Source of the DNA: Pseudomonadota bacterium
Lineage (GTDB): Bacteria > Pseudomonadota > Alphaproteobacteria > Rhodobacterales > Rhodobacteraceae
Assembly (NCBI GenBank): GCA_018240425.1
Contig: JAFEFU010000037.1
Span: 61,791-125,790 of the forward strand
Direction of reading: 5' to 3'
DNA length: 64,000 bases
Under the pieces are notes generated by a model. It was not told the origin of the DNA and ran no database searches. It worked only from the letters and a program-made list of their open reading frames with translations. Shown one piece after another: positions 8,033 through 17,428 of this stretch. Each line of letters starts with the position of its first letter. Positions within the stretch are counted from its first letter, which is position 1. A program made the position numbers and the translations under genes.

Positions 8033-8731
8033 TCAGGGGCAGGTGAGGCCGAAGGCGTGCGCGATGGCCTCTTGCATCGGGCCCGCGAACAGATCCGCCT
8101 CGGTCGCCGGATCGGGGTGCACGCCGTCGGGGATGTGGCGCGCGGCGCCCGGAAGCCGCCGCCAGCGGCCATAGCCGTCGAAGAGCCCGGTGCCCTCGCC
8201 GTCGGCGATCCGGCCATAGAGGCGCTGGTAGAGCGCCAGGAACGGTCGGGTCGCGCGCGCCCACCCGACCGCCGGGTTGGTGGTCAGCAGAAGGATGGCG
8301 GTCCCGGGGCTTGCGGCGCGCAGCCGGCTGATCAGCGCCCGGTGGTTCTGCCGGCTGCGCGCCGGCCACAGCCCGTCCGTCAGGTCACCGTCGTTCATCG
8401 CCAGTTCGATGATCACCAGATCGGGTCTCTGGGCGGCGATGGCATCGATCTCGCCAAGCGCCCAGTCCGACCCCGCCCCGGCCCTGGCCACGCGCGTGAC
8501 CACCGATCCCGGCGGCTGGCAGCGCCCCAGCCCCTCGGCCAGCCGGTCGGGCCAGAGGGCGCGGCGGGTCAGGCTGGTCCCCAGGGCCACGATGCGCAGG
8601 GGATGGGGCGCGGCGGTTCTGGCGGGAAGCGGCCGGTCGCCCGGCCCGTCCAGGCTGGCGACCACCACGAGCGCCGCCCCGCAGGCGGCCGAAAGGAAGG
8701 CGGCTATCGCCAGCGCCCGCAAGCCGGCCAT
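8033..8731 (-). CDS. SGNH/GDSL hydrolase with N-terminal membrane anchor or signal
   Basis: 232 residues from the ATG at 8731, two bases after the acetyltransferase stop codon, so the two genes are almost certainly cotranscribed. The N-terminus MAGLRALAIAAFLSAACGA is hydrophobic and suits a signal peptide or anchor. Block I is IVALGTSLTRRALWPDRL with the nucleophile Ser. AMNDGDLTDG carries the block III Asn. DGVHPD near the C-terminus supplies the Asp-x-x-His pair. These are the elements of an extracytoplasmic GDSL/SGNH esterase. With the acetyltransferase next door, a role in adjusting O-acetyl groups on an exported polysaccharide is plausible, but the substrate is unproven. Confidence 0.75.
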   Translation of the reverse strand: MAGLRALAIAAFLSAACGAALVVVASLDGPGDRPLPARTAAPHPLRIVALGTSLTRRALWPDRLAEGLGRCQPPGSVVTRVARAGAGSDWALGEIDAIAAQRPDLVIIELAMNDGDLTDGLWPARSRQNHRALISRLRAASPGTAILLLTTNPAVGWARATRPFLALYQRLYGRIADGEGTGLFDGYGRWRRLPGAARHIPDGVHPDPATEADLFAGPMQEAIAHAFGLTCP

Positions 8732-8733
8732 GC

Positions 8734-9249
8734 CTAGGCCAGCCCCTGCTCGACCAGGCCGCGCTCGGTCTCGTCGGCGGACAGGAAGCGGCCGTAGGGT
8801 CCGACCTCGATGCCCGAGCGGATGATGCGCGCCGGGTTGCCGGCGACGATCGAGCGGGGCGGCACCGGTTTCGTCACCACCGCGCCGGCGCCGATCACGC
8901 AATTGTCGCCGATCTCGACCCCCGGCAGGATCAGGCTGCGCCCGCCGACAAAGCAGTTGGCACCGATCCGCGTGTGCAGATAGAGGCCGCGGGTGCGGTC
9001 GTGGGTCAGGATGCGCGCCTCGAAGGCGACGTAGGAGTGCGGGCCGATGTGGACGCCGATCGGGAAGGTCCGGTCGAATTTCGCGGACAGCGAGAATTGG
9101 GCGGTCGGATCGATGTCCATCCCCCAGATACGGCGCAGGTAGAGCCGCTTGATGTCCACCAGCAGATGGCGCAGGCCGCCCAGGCGGTTCAGCCCGCGCC
9201 GCCGGGCCTTGCCGGTCCCGCCCTGGGATACGCCAGATGTGTCCTGCAT
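8734..9249 (-). CDS. Hexapeptide-repeat (LbH) acyl/acetyltransferase
   Basis: 171 residues from the ATG at 9249, which has a GGAAGG ribosome-binding sequence about 10 bp upstream; longer frames would invade the divergent promoter. The protein has left-handed beta-helix hexapeptides ([51 protein letters not shown]) and the C-terminal [11 protein letters not shown] typical of the CatB/WcaF/NodL superfamily. The N-terminal part ([22 protein letters not shown]) fits sugar O-acetyltransferases of polysaccharide clusters. It is followed directly by the GDSL hydrolase gene, and diverges from the O-antigen-ligase-like gene. Confidence 0.8.
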   Translation of the reverse strand: MQDTSGVSQGGTGKARRRGLNRLGGLRHLLVDIKRLYLRRIWGMDIDPTAQFSLSAKFDRTFPIGVHIGPHSYVAFEARILTHDRTRGLYLHTRIGANCFVGGRSLILPGVEIGDNCVIGAGAVVTKPVPPRSIVAGNPARIIRSGIEVGPYGRFLSADETERGLVEQGLA

Positions 9250-9420
9250 GGTCCGCTGCCTTCCGGTTTCCCGCTCAAGACCTGCACTGCGAAGGGAGTT
9301 CTGGCAAGCCCCGCGCGGCAAGCGCGGCAAGTTGTGACTTCCCGGCAATTCGCCGCCATAATACTGCCGCCGGGCCATGATCTTTTCTCCAGGGCCGATA
9401 ATTTCTGATAACGCTGCTTC

Positions 9421-9458
9421 GCCTTGGCGCGGTCGATCGTATACTGACCCGCCAAGGC
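9421..9458 (+). promoter_or_regulatory. Strong inverted repeat at the start of the O-antigen-ligase-like gene
   Basis: GCCTTGGCG (9421-9429) pairs with CGCCAAGGC (9450-9458), and inside it GGTC (9431-9434) pairs with GACC (9446-9449). That gives a 13-bp stem with one bulged C and an 11-nt loop. The AAGG in the 3' arm is the only good ribosome-binding sequence for the TTG start at 9465. It could be an operator in the divergent promoter, or an RNA hairpin covering the ribosome-binding site. Confidence 0.5.
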
Positions 9459-9464
9459 AGCAGA

Positions 9465-11003
9465 TTGCCGATCCACCAGAACCGGAAACACCAGCCCAAA
9501 GTGCCCGCTGACGCCCATCTTTCATTCGACCGGACCCCGGTGTCACGGGCAGGAGAACCTGCGGGGTGGGCGCAGACCGCCAAGGTGTCTGGGCTGGTGT
9601 GGCTTTACCTGCTGACGCTCGTCGTTCCGGCCATGTTCAAGGTCGGACCGATCGTGCTGATGCCGACCCGGCTTCTGCTGATGATCGTAATCGTTCCGAT
9701 GACGGCCAACCTGCTGGCCGGCAAGTATGGCAAGCTGCTCGCCGTCGACATCTTTTTCTTCCTGCACATGGCCTGGGCAACGGTGGCGATCGCCGTGAAC
9801 AATCCAGACCGGGTCATCGAGAACGCCGGCTCGACCACCATCGAGTTCCTGGGCGGCTACCTGATGGGGCGGGCCTATATACGCACCCCGCAGCAGTTGC
9901 AGAAGCTGGCGATCGGCCTGCTGATCATGAACGCGCTGCTTTTGCCCTTTTCGATCCCCGAGACGCTGAACGGTGTGGCGATCATTCCCAAGTTCCTAGC
10001 CAGCCTGCCGGGGGTAACCTCGGTCAAGCAGGTCACCTACGAACGGCGCATGGGGCTGGAGCGGGTGCAGAACGCCTTTGCCCATCCGATCCACTATGGC
10101 CTGTTCTGTTCGGTCTGCCTTTCGCTGGTCTTCATCGGGCTGAAGGACCGGCTGACCTTTGCGATGCGCTTCGTCGGCACCGGGATCGTGTTCATGGGCG
10201 TGTTCCTGTCGCTGTCCTCGGGTGCGCTCTTGTCGGCGATCCTGCAGATGGGACTGTTCAGCTGGGCTTTCATCTTCCGCAATGTCCGCCGGAAGTGGCT
10301 GATGCTGCTTGGCCTGTTCGCGCTCATGTATGTGACGATCGACCTTCTGTCGAACCGGACGCCTTCGAAGGTGCTGATGTCCTACGCCACCTTCTCGGCG
10401 CAGACCGCCTATTACCGTTCCATCATCAACGACTGGGGGATGCGCAACGTCTGGGCGAACCCGATCTACGGCCTGGGGCTGCGCGACTGGGTCAAGCCCA
10501 GCTTCATGACCACGACCAGCGTCGACGATTTCTGGCTGGTTATTGCCATGCGCTACGGCATTCCCGGATTCCTGTTGCTGGCGATCGGCTACGGCTTGGG
10601 GCTGGTCAAGATCGGCTTGCGCGATTTCGGGTCGAACGAGTTGCTGAACCGGCTGCGGCTGGTATGGATGATCACTTTCGCCGGGCTGAGCTTCACCCTG
10701 GTCACGGTGCATGTCTGGACCGCAATCTATACCTTCGTCTTCTTCCTGTTCGGCGCCGGGATGTGGATGGCCGACTATGATGTCGCGACCGAGGAAAAGA
10801 CTTCCGGCCCGGCCGCGCCGGGCGACGGTGGCAGGCGCCTGCGCTACAGCCGGCAGACCGCACCACCTGCCCCGGCAACACCATCTGGCCCCGCCCAGCC
10901 GACGGGCGCCAACCCCTACAGCCGCTTTGCTGGCAAGCCCGGCCCGGATCGGCCTCGACCCGGACCGGGCGCGCGTCCCCGCAACCGAGGCGGCCCGCGT
11001 TGA
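9465..11003 (+). CDS. O-antigen ligase/polymerase-like polytopic membrane protein
   Basis: Up to 512 residues. There is no ATG near the start; candidates are TTG at 9465 (AAGG 8 bp upstream, inside a hairpin) and GTG at 9501. At least ten hydrophobic segments are visible, for example [46 protein letters not shown] and [27 protein letters not shown] long loop between them contains [11 protein letters not shown], typical of the Wzy/WaaL-type O-antigen ligase family. The last ~75 residues are Pro/Gly/Arg-rich and probably cytoplasmic. Its stop codon overlaps the start of the following glycosyltransferase. It likely polymerises or ligates lipid-linked oligosaccharide for the surface polysaccharide of this region; sequence alone does not separate polymerase from ligase. 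Confidence 0.72.
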   Translation: MPIHQNRKHQPKVPADAHLSFDRTPVSRAGEPAGWAQTAKVSGLVWLYLLTLVVPAMFKVGPIVLMPTRLLLMIVIVPMTANLLAGKYGKLLAVDIFFFLHMAWATVAIAVNNPDRVIENAGSTTIEFLGGYLMGRAYIRTPQQLQKLAIGLLIMNALLLPFSIPETLNGVAIIPKFLASLPGVTSVKQVTYERRMGLERVQNAFAHPIHYGLFCSVCLSLVFIGLKDRLTFAMRFVGTGIVFMGVFLSLSSGALLSAILQMGLFSWAFIFRNVRRKWLMLLGLFALMYVTIDLLSNRTPSKVLMSYATFSAQTAYYRSIINDWGMRNVWANPIYGLGLRDWVKPSFMTTTSVDDFWLVIAMRYGIPGFLLLAIGYGLGLVKIGLRDFGSNELLNRLRLVWMITFAGLSFTLVTVHVWTAIYTFVFFLFGAGMWMADYDVATEEKTSGPAAPGDGGRRLRYSRQTAPPAPATPSGPAQPTGANPYSRFAGKPGPDRPRPGPGARPRNRGGPR

Positions 11004-12229
11004 CGCTACTGGTCCCGCAGAGTCCTGACCGCCCACCCTTGTCCGGCCACCGCCGCCAGATGTCCGCGCCGGTGTTCGCCACGCCTCTCGCCGATCGGGG
11101 CGACAGGCTCCAGACACTGATGAGCATGCCCTGCGGCGACGTCGGAGTCGGGGCCACCTGCCGGTCGATCCTGCGGGCGGTGACGATCAACGATGGTCGC
11201 GCGCGGTTGTTCACGAGCCGGTCCGACAGCACCCGGATCGAACCCTTCCCGATCCGGACCTACACACCCGCTGTCCTGTCCTGGCTGCCGCACCGGATCA
11301 CCCGCCAGATCAGCGTGCGCCGCCTGCACCGGGCCTATCTTGCCACGATCGGCGCGGGCGACATCGCCTATCTCTGGCCCTCGGTTCCGCTGCACATATT
11401 CCAGACGCTTCACGACCGCGGCGTCACCATCGTGACCGAGGCGATCAACACCCGGATGGCCGACGCCCGACTGGTCATGGACGGCGCCTATGCCGAACTT
11501 GGCCTGCCGCCGACCCATCGGATCACGCCCGACCGCATCGCCGACGAGGAGGCGCGGCTGCGGCTGGCGACGGCGATCTTCAGCCCCAGCCCGGCCACCG
11601 ACAAAAGCCTTGCCCGCTCGGCGGTGGCGGACCGGGTGATTCCGGCCAGCTACGGCACCTGGGTGGGCGAGGCTCCGCGCCGCCCGCACCGCGATCCGGG
11701 CGAACCGGTCACCTTCCTCTTCATCGGCCGCTCGTGTATCCGCAAGGGCCTCCACCACCTGCTTGAGGCCTGGCGCGAGGCCCCGCCGAACGCGCGGCTC
11801 AGGATCGTCGGGCTGGAGCAGCCGGAGTTGCAACGGTTGTATGCCGACGTGCTGGCCCAGCCAAACGTCTCGGCAACCGGATTCTGCGCCGACGTTCACG
11901 CCGAGTATGCCCGCGCCGACGTCTTCATCCTGCCTTCTCTCGAAGAGGGCGACCCGATCGTCACCTATGAGGCCGCCGCCGCCGGCCTGCCGGTCCTCGC
12001 CTCGGCCACAGGGGCGGGGCGCATCGGCGCGGAAACCGGCGCTATCCGCATCTTCGACACCTCGGACATCGGCGCCCTGCGCCACGAGATCGCGGCCTTT
12101 GCGGCCTCGGCCGGCCTGCGCGCCGCATGGGGCGCACGGGCACTGGCGGGCGTCGCTCCGTACGACTGGCCGCTGGTCGCGGCGCGGCGCAGCGCGGCGC
12201 TTTCGGCATTCCTCAAGGACCGCGCCTGA
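11000..12229 (+). CDS. Glycosyltransferase, GT-B fold (GT4-like)
   Basis: 409 residues from a TTG that overlaps the upstream stop by 4 bp; the ATG at 11060 (MSAPVFATPL) is the alternative start and would shorten it by 20 residues. The C-terminal half has group-1 features: VTFLFIGRSCIRKGLHHLLEAW, then ADVFILPSLEEGDPIVTYEAAAAGLPVLAS, the usual E-x7-E nucleotide-sugar-binding signature region of GT4-like enzymes. The N-terminal acceptor domain is divergent. Coupling to the O-antigen-ligase-like gene suggests it adds a sugar during synthesis of the same polysaccharide. It converges on trhO with a 13-bp gap. Confidence 0.75.
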   Translation: MTLLVPQSPDRPPLSGHRRQMSAPVFATPLADRGDRLQTLMSMPCGDVGVGATCRSILRAVTINDGRARLFTSRSDSTRIEPFPIRTYTPAVLSWLPHRITRQISVRRLHRAYLATIGAGDIAYLWPSVPLHIFQTLHDRGVTIVTEAINTRMADARLVMDGAYAELGLPPTHRITPDRIADEEARLRLATAIFSPSPATDKSLARSAVADRVIPASYGTWVGEAPRRPHRDPGEPVTFLFIGRSCIRKGLHHLLEAWREAPPNARLRIVGLEQPELQRLYADVLAQPNVSATGFCADVHAEYARADVFILPSLEEGDPIVTYEAAAAGLPVLASATGAGRIGAETGAIRIFDTSDIGALRHEIAAFAASAGLRAAWGARALAGVAPYDWPLVAARRSAALSAFLKDRA

Positions 12230-12242
12230 GTCAGGGCTGCCC

Positions 12243-13115
12243 CTACCGGCCCCTCATCTGGCGGTGGCGCTCGCGGAAGCCCTCGCGGCGGGCTTCGGAA
12301 TAGGTGTCCGCGCACTGATGGCAGCGGGCGCCTTCCTCATATTCGGGCCGCAGCCGGTCGGCGGGGGCCAGCGGGCGGCGGCAGGCGTGGCAGAGCGCAT
12401 GATTGCCCGCCGCCAGCCCGTGCGTGACCGACACCCTCTGGTCGAAGACGAAGCAGGCCCCCTGCCAGAGGCTTTGTTCCCTTGGGGTTTCCTCGAGATA
12501 TTTCAGGATGCCGCCCTGCAGGTGAAAGACCTCGCGCACCCCTTCGCCGATCAGGAAGTTGGTGGATTTCTCGCAGCGGATGCCGCCGGTACAGAACATG
12601 GCGATGCGCTTGCCCGCATATTCATCGGCATGGGCGCGCCACCAGGCAGGGAAGTCGCGGAAGGTGCAGATGCCGGGATTGACCGCCCCGGCGAAGCTGC
12701 CGATCCCGACCTCGTAGTCGTTGCGGGTGTCGATCACCGCGACGTCGGGGGCGCGGATCAGCGCGTTCCAGTCGGCGGGCGCAATGTAGGCACCGGTGCG
12801 TGCCGCAGGATCGACCTGGGGCTGGCCCATTGTCACGATCTCGCGCTTCAGCCGCACCTTCATCCGGCCAAAGGGCGCGGTGTCGGCGGGGCTTTCCTTC
12901 CACTCGATTGCCGCGCATCCCGGCAGGGTGCGGATGTGGGCAAGCACCGCGTCGATGCCGGCCCGCGTCCCGGCGATGGTGCCGTTGATCCCCTCGGGCG
13001 CCAGCAGCAGCGTGCCGCGCACCTGGTGCGCCGCGCAGACGGCCAGCAACGGCCCGCGCAAGGCAGCGGGGTCGTCGAAGCGGGTGAAGCGATAGAGGGC
13101 GGTCACGATGATCAT
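12243..13115 (-). CDS. trhO: tRNA 5-hydroxyuridine (U34) synthase, rhodanese family
   Basis: 290 residues. The N-terminal ferredoxin-like domain (MIIVTALYRFTRFDD, LLLAPEGINGTIAG) is followed by a rhodanese domain (DVAVIDTRNDYEVGIGSF) with the active-site loop CTGGIRCEKSTNFL. A C-terminal Cys-rich part (CHACRRPLAPADR...GARCHQC) follows. This is the full architecture of TrhO/YceA, which hydroxylates the wobble uridine of certain tRNAs using prephenate-derived or oxygen-dependent chemistry. Length is normal for alphaproteobacterial members. It is followed on the same strand by nothing close; the Hsp70-like gene lies upstream with a 38-bp gap. Confidence 0.9.
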   Translation of the reverse strand: MIIVTALYRFTRFDDPAALRGPLLAVCAAHQVRGTLLLAPEGINGTIAGTRAGIDAVLAHIRTLPGCAAIEWKESPADTAPFGRMKVRLKREIVTMGQPQVDPAARTGAYIAPADWNALIRAPDVAVIDTRNDYEVGIGSFAGAVNPGICTFRDFPAWWRAHADEYAGKRIAMFCTGGIRCEKSTNFLIGEGVREVFHLQGGILKYLEETPREQSLWQGACFVFDQRVSVTHGLAAGNHALCHACRRPLAPADRLRPEYEEGARCHQCADTYSEARREGFRERHRQMRGR

Positions 13116-13153
13116 GGCGGCCTGATACGCCCGCCCCGCCCCCTCGGCAAGCG

Positions 13154-14392
13154 TCAGTCCACCCGGGTCGAGGCAAGGGCCAGCCCGTCGACGACGGCGG
13201 TGAAGACCTCGGAATATTCAAAGCGGGCGGCGGGAAAGGTCGCGCGCATCATCTGGTCGATGGCCCTGACGAGGCTGGAGCCACCGACGAAGATCACCCT
13301 CCCGACCCCTGCCGCCCCGATCCCGGCCAGGGCCAGCGTCTCGTGCACGGCGGACTGGATGCGCAGGGCAAAGGGCCAGAGCGCCGCGAGAAGGTCGGGC
13401 TGCCACAGGGCGGGGCGCAGTCCCCTTTCGACCTGTTCAAGACGAATGGCGCCCTGCCCCGCCGCGCCGTTGGCCGCGATCTTGGCCGCCTCGACGGCAA
13501 AGGCGATGTCGTGGCCCAGTTCCATCTCGAGCACCGTCACCAGCCGCCTCATCCGATCGGGCTCGACCGCCAGCCGCACCATGCGCCGGGCATCGCGCAA
13601 GGTCTGGGGGCTGTAGAGGAAGGCGATCTTTTCCCAGCTGGCGAGGTCCAGATACAGCGCCGGCGGCACGGCATTCCGGCCGGATCCGATCTCGTTGCCA
13701 AGCTCGCCGCCCATCCCGAGCAGGGGCATCACATGGCCAAGGCTGATGGCGCGGTCGAAGTCGGTGCCGCCGATCCTGACCCCGTGGCTGGCGATGACCC
13801 GCGCCCGGCCTCCGCCTCCGTCGAAGAGGGTGAAGTCGGACGTTCCGCCGCCGATGTCGACGATCAGCCCGACGCCCTCGCCCGCCCCGGCGGCCAGCGC
13901 CGCCGCCTCGGGTTCGTTGAGAAAGCGCACATCGGCAAATCCCGCCATCCGGTAGCATTCGGCCAGATCCGCCGCCGCCTGCCGGTCTCGCTCGGGCGCG
14001 GCGGAATGGAAGTGCACCGGGCGCCCCGCCACCACCCGTTCGATCCGTGCGCCGGTCGCGGCCTCGGAACGGGTGCGCACCTCGGCTAGAAAACGCGCGA
14101 CGATGTCCAGAAGCGTCAGCCGTTCGTTCAGGAACTGGCGCCGCTCGCGCGCGAGCGGCGTGCCGAGGATGCTTTTCAGTGCCCGCATGAACCGGCCGTG
14201 GCGGCCGTCGATCATCGCCTGGACGGCACCATTGCCATAGAGGGTTCCGCGCGCCGCATAGTCGAGAAACACCGCCGTCGGCAGGGTCTTTTGCCCCGGC
14301 TCCAGCTCGATGATCCTCGGGCGGCCGCCGTCGAGCACCGCCGCCGCGGTGTTCGATGTGCCGAAGTCGATGCCAAGGGTCAGCGTGGACAT
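13154..14392 (-). CDS. Hsp70/DnaK-like ATPase (YegD type)
   Basis: 412 residues from MSTLTLGIDFGTSNTA at 14392. It has the actin/Hsp70 ATPase phosphate-1 loop (GIDFGTSNTAAAV), phosphate-2 (GLIVDIGGGTSDFTLFDG), GGTDFDRAI and the adenosine loop (VIFVGGSSLVRAI). It stops before a substrate-binding domain, so it is an ATPase-only Hsp70-like protein of the YegD class and is shorter than DnaK (~640 residues). The client or role is not known for this class. It is divergent from pncA. Confidence 0.82.
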   Translation of the reverse strand: MSTLTLGIDFGTSNTAAAVLDGGRPRIIELEPGQKTLPTAVFLDYAARGTLYGNGAVQAMIDGRHGRFMRALKSILGTPLARERRQFLNERLTLLDIVARFLAEVRTRSEAATGARIERVVAGRPVHFHSAAPERDRQAAADLAECYRMAGFADVRFLNEPEAAALAAGAGEGVGLIVDIGGGTSDFTLFDGGGGRARVIASHGVRIGGTDFDRAISLGHVMPLLGMGGELGNEIGSGRNAVPPALYLDLASWEKIAFLYSPQTLRDARRMVRLAVEPDRMRRLVTVLEMELGHDIAFAVEAAKIAANGAAGQGAIRLEQVERGLRPALWQPDLLAALWPFALRIQSAVHETLALAGIGAAGVGRVIFVGGSSLVRAIDQMMRATFPAARFEYSEVFTAVVDGLALASTRVD

Positions 14393-14460
14393 GTCCGGTT
14401 TCGCAAGCCGAAGCGGGTCTTTAGCAACCCCGCCGCCGTGCGGCAAGGCGGTCGCACCCA

Positions 14461-14489
14461 TTGACCCGGCGGGATGTGCTCCTTACCGA
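14461..14489 (+). promoter_or_regulatory. Possible sigma-70-type promoter of pncAB
   Basis: TTGACC at 14461-14466, a 17-bp spacer, then TACCGA lies 20 bp before the pncA start. The -35 box matches well and the -10 box poorly. This rests on motif resemblance only. Confidence 0.3.
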
Positions 14490-14508
14490 TAGGGGACGGG
14501 AGGATGGA

Positions 14509-15117
14509 ATGCACCCTGCGGACCACGCACTGATCGTGATCGACGTCCAGAACGACTTCTGCCCCGGCGGCGCGCTGGCGGTGGCCGGAGGCGATGCGAT
14601 CATCGCCCGGATCAACGCGCTGATGACCAAGTTTCCGGTGCGGGTTCTGACCCAGGACTGGCACCCGGCGGACCATTCCTCGTTCGCGGCCAACCACCCC
14701 GGCGCCGCACCCTTTTCCATGATCCAGATGCCCTATGGCCCGCAAGTGCTCTGGCCCGCGCATTGTGTTCAGGGCACGGCGGGCGCGGCCTTCCACGGGG
14801 CGCTGGCGACCGATCCGGCCGATCTGGTGATCCGCAAGGGCTTTCGCAGCGCCATCGACAGCTATTCGGCCTTTTTCGAGAATGACCACCAGACGCCGAC
14901 CGGGCTTGAGGGTTATCTGCGCACAAGGGGCGTGACAGCGCTGACCTTGGTCGGCCTCGCCACCGATTTCTGCGTGGCCTATTCGGCGATCGACGCGGCG
15001 CGGCTGGGGTTCAGGGTCACCGTCCTGGAAGGCGCCTGCCGCGCCATCGACCTGAACGGCTCGCTGGCCGAGGCGCGGGGCAAGATGCGTGCAGCGGGTG
15101 TGGTGCTGGATGCCTGA
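14509..15117 (+). CDS. pncA: Nicotinamidase
   Basis: 202 residues from the ATG at 14509, which has GGGAGG 5-6 bp upstream; the nearby ATG at 14504 is out of frame. The isochorismatase-like fold is clear: [14 protein letters not shown] carries the catalytic Asp12, [14 protein letters not shown] carries the metal-binding Asp and His residues, DLVIRKGF the catalytic Lys, and [17 protein letters not shown] the catalytic Cys. The enzyme converts nicotinamide to nicotinate. Its stop overlaps the start of pncB, so the two form a Preiss-Handler NAD salvage operon. Confidence 0.93.
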   Translation: MHPADHALIVIDVQNDFCPGGALAVAGGDAIIARINALMTKFPVRVLTQDWHPADHSSFAANHPGAAPFSMIQMPYGPQVLWPAHCVQGTAGAAFHGALATDPADLVIRKGFRSAIDSYSAFFENDHQTPTGLEGYLRTRGVTALTLVGLATDFCVAYSAIDAARLGFRVTVLEGACRAIDLNGSLAEARGKMRAAGVVLDA

Positions 15118-16411
15118 AACAGTCGACATCGCCACCCGCGTCCACAACCACAACTGGAAGATCGACCCGATCGTGCGGTCGCTTCTGGACAATGACTTCT
15201 ACAAGCTGCTGATGTGCCAGTCGGTCTATCGCAACCGCCCCGGCACGACCGTCACCTTCAGCCTGATCAACCGGTCGAAGAACATCCGCCTGGCCGAACT
15301 GATCGACGAGGGCGAGCTGCGCGAACAGCTCGACCATGTGCGGTCGCTGTCCCTGACCCGCGGCGAAAGCACCTGGCTGCGCGGCAACACATTCTACGGC
15401 AAGCGCCAGATGTTCCGCTCCGACTTCATGGAATGGTTCGAGGCGCTTCGCCTTCCCGCCTATCATCTGGAACGCCGCGACGGTCAGTACGAGTTGACCT
15501 TCGAGGGTCGGTGGCCGGAAGTGATGATGTGGGAAATCCCGGCGCTGGCGGTGTTGATGGAACTGCGCTCGCGCGCGGTGCTGGCGACAATGGGCAAGTT
15601 CGAGCTTCAGGTGCTTTATGCCCGCGCGATGGCGCGGCTGTGGGAAAAGATCGAGCGGCTGAAGCTGCTGAAGGATCTGAAGATCGCCGATTTCGGCACA
15701 CGGCGGCGGCATTCCTTCCTGTGGCAGGACTGGTGCGTACAGGCGATGATCGAGGGGCTGGGGCCGGCCTTCATCGGCACCTCGAACTGCCGCATCGCCA
15801 TGCGCCGCGACATCGAGGCGATCGGCACCAACGCCCACGAACTGCCGATGGTCTATTCGGCGCTGGCCGACAGTGACGAGGAACTGCGCCAGGCGCCCTA
15901 CCGCGTCCTGGCCGACTGGCATGAGGAGCATGACGGCAACCTGCGCATCCTCCTGCCCGACACCTACGGGACCGAGGGGTTCCTGAAGCACGCGCCCGAC
16001 TGGCTGGCGAAATGGACCGGCATCCGCATCGATTCGGGCGATCCGGTCGGCGGGACCGAAACGGCGATCGCCTGGTGGAAGGCGCGCGGCGAGGATCCGC
16101 GCGAAAAGCTGGTGATCTTCTCGGACGGGCTGGACGTCGAGAGGATCGAGGAACTGCACCGCCGCTTTGCCGGTCGCGTCAAGGTCAGCTTTGGCTGGGG
16201 GACGCTGCTGACCAACGACTTCCGAGGCTTTGCGCCGCACGACGGGCTCTCGCCCTTCAGCCTGGTCTGCAAGGCGGTCAGCGCCAACGGCCGCCCGACC
16301 GTGAAGCTCTCGGACAACCCCAACAAGGCAATGGGGCCGAAGGACCAAGTGGCGCGCTATCGCCGGGTGTTCGATGTCGGCAGCCAGGTGGCCAGCGAAG
16401 TGATCGTCTGA
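15110..16411 (+). CDS. pncB: Nicotinate phosphoribosyltransferase
   Basis: 433 residues from the ATG at 15110, overlapping the pncA stop by 8 bp. The N-terminus contains [18 protein letters not shown], the conserved opening of PncB. The core shows FGTRRRHSF with the conserved His that is phosphorylated in this family, [11 protein letters not shown] and [10 protein letters not shown]. The C-terminus has [11 protein letters not shown] and [12 protein letters not shown]. Length is the usual one. It makes nicotinate mononucleotide from nicotinate and PRPP with ATP hydrolysis, the step following PncA. Confidence 0.95.
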   Translation: MPETVDIATRVHNHNWKIDPIVRSLLDNDFYKLLMCQSVYRNRPGTTVTFSLINRSKNIRLAELIDEGELREQLDHVRSLSLTRGESTWLRGNTFYGKRQMFRSDFMEWFEALRLPAYHLERRDGQYELTFEGRWPEVMMWEIPALAVLMELRSRAVLATMGKFELQVLYARAMARLWEKIERLKLLKDLKIADFGTRRRHSFLWQDWCVQAMIEGLGPAFIGTSNCRIAMRRDIEAIGTNAHELPMVYSALADSDEELRQAPYRVLADWHEEHDGNLRILLPDTYGTEGFLKHAPDWLAKWTGIRIDSGDPVGGTETAIAWWKARGEDPREKLVIFSDGLDVERIEELHRRFAGRVKVSFGWGTLLTNDFRGFAPHDGLSPFSLVCKAVSANGRPTVKLSDNPNKAMGPKDQVARYRRVFDVGSQVASEVIV

Positions 16412-16421
16412 CAGGCCCGCC

Positions 16422-16436
16422 TTAGTCTCGCGTTAA
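16422..16436 (+). promoter_or_regulatory. CtrA-like box upstream of motB
   Basis: TTAG-N7-TTAA, one mismatch from the CtrA consensus TTAA-N7-TTAA, lies 48 bp before the motB start. An almost identical box precedes flgE. CtrA controls flagellar genes in many Rhodobacterales. Confidence 0.5.
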
Positions 16437-16483
16437 GGCGCCTCTGCTAGCCCTGAGGACGGGTGAAGACGAAGGTTGGTGGG

Positions 16484-17338
16484 ATGGCCGGGCAGACGAA
16501 TGCCGCGCCAGTCATCATTAGGCGCAAGAAGATCATCAGCGGCGGCGGGCACCACGGCGGAGCCTGGAAAGTCGCCTACGCGGATTTCGTGACCGCGATG
16601 ATGGCCTTCTTCATGCTGATGTGGCTGCTGAATGCGACGACGGAAAAACAGCGCAAGGGGATCGCCGACTATTTCAGCCCTACAATCCCGCTCAGCCGGG
16701 TGTCGGGCGGGGGTGACGGCTCGTTCGGCGGCGAAAGTGTCATGTCCGAGGACCAGATCGCCCAGACCGGCACCGGCGCCTCGAGTCTGAAGCCGTCGGT
16801 CGAGAATCAGGCCCTGGGCCAGACCGGCACCGACCGCCAGGACGACCCCGCCGGCAGGGCAGCCTTCCAGGAGGAGGCGCGCAAGATCAAGGAGGCGCTG
16901 ATGGGCCGGGGCGGCGAAAGCATGATGGCCGAGAACCTCATGCGCCACGTCACGACCCGACTGACCGACGAGGGGCTGATCGTGACCTTCTTCGACACTG
17001 CGGACGAGCCCCTGTTCGCGAAGGGCAGCGCCGTGCCCGCGCCTGTGACGACCGAACTTGCCGGCGTCGTCGCCCGGGTCTTCGGCCTTGTCGAGAACCG
17101 CGTGGCGGTGAACGGCCATGTCGCCGCCATGCCGGAAGTGCTGAAGGACAAGCCGGAATGGGAACTTTCGTCGGCCCGCGCCATGCAGATGCGCAGCCTG
17201 ATCGAGGCCGCAGGCCTCGATCAGGCACGGTTCCGGCGCGTGACCGGCTTTGCCGACCGCCAGCCCGAACTGAAGAACCCTGCCGCCATCGGCAACAACC
17301 GGGTCGAGGTGATCCTGCTCAGGCCCGGCAAAATTTAG
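16484..17338 (+). CDS. motB: Flagellar motor stator protein MotB
   Basis: 284 residues from the ATG at 16484; GTG at 16463 is an alternative seven codons upstream. The N-terminus has GGAWKVAYADFVTAMMAFFMLMWLLN, one membrane helix with the proton-channel Asp (YADF). After a Gly-rich linker comes a periplasmic OmpA-like domain. That domain shows SAVPAPVTTELAGVVARVF, NRVAVNGHV and WELSSARAMQMRSLIEAAG, and ends with NNRVEVIL. MotB anchors the stator to peptidoglycan. MotA is not beside it, so motB is a stand-alone first gene of this flagellar block. A CtrA-like box lies just upstream. Confidence 0.9.
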   Translation: MAGQTNAAPVIIRRKKIISGGGHHGGAWKVAYADFVTAMMAFFMLMWLLNATTEKQRKGIADYFSPTIPLSRVSGGGDGSFGGESVMSEDQIAQTGTGASSLKPSVENQALGQTGTDRQDDPAGRAAFQEEARKIKEALMGRGGESMMAENLMRHVTTRLTDEGLIVTFFDTADEPLFAKGSAVPAPVTTELAGVVARVFGLVENRVAVNGHVAAMPEVLKDKPEWELSSARAMQMRSLIEAAGLDQARFRRVTGFADRQPELKNPAAIGNNRVEVILLRPGKI

Positions 17339-17356
17339 CCACCCCGCCGCCCGGCG

Positions 17357-17371
17357 TTAGCGCGCCGTTAA
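17357..17371 (+). promoter_or_regulatory. CtrA-like box upstream of flgE
   Basis: TTAG-N7-TTAA, followed by GG, lies 57 bp before the flgE start. It has the same form and flanking GG as the motB box at 16422-16436. The pair supports a shared regulator, most probably CtrA. Confidence 0.52.
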
Positions 17372-17428
17372 GGCCCCGTTCCGCATGGTGCAGTCAAAGA
17401 CCGGCGCAGCAGCAGAAAGGCGGCGTGA

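Noticed and set aside
13154..14392. DnaK chaperone
   Set aside because: The protein stops after the ATPase part (412 residues), so it is Hsp70-like (YegD class), not DnaK.
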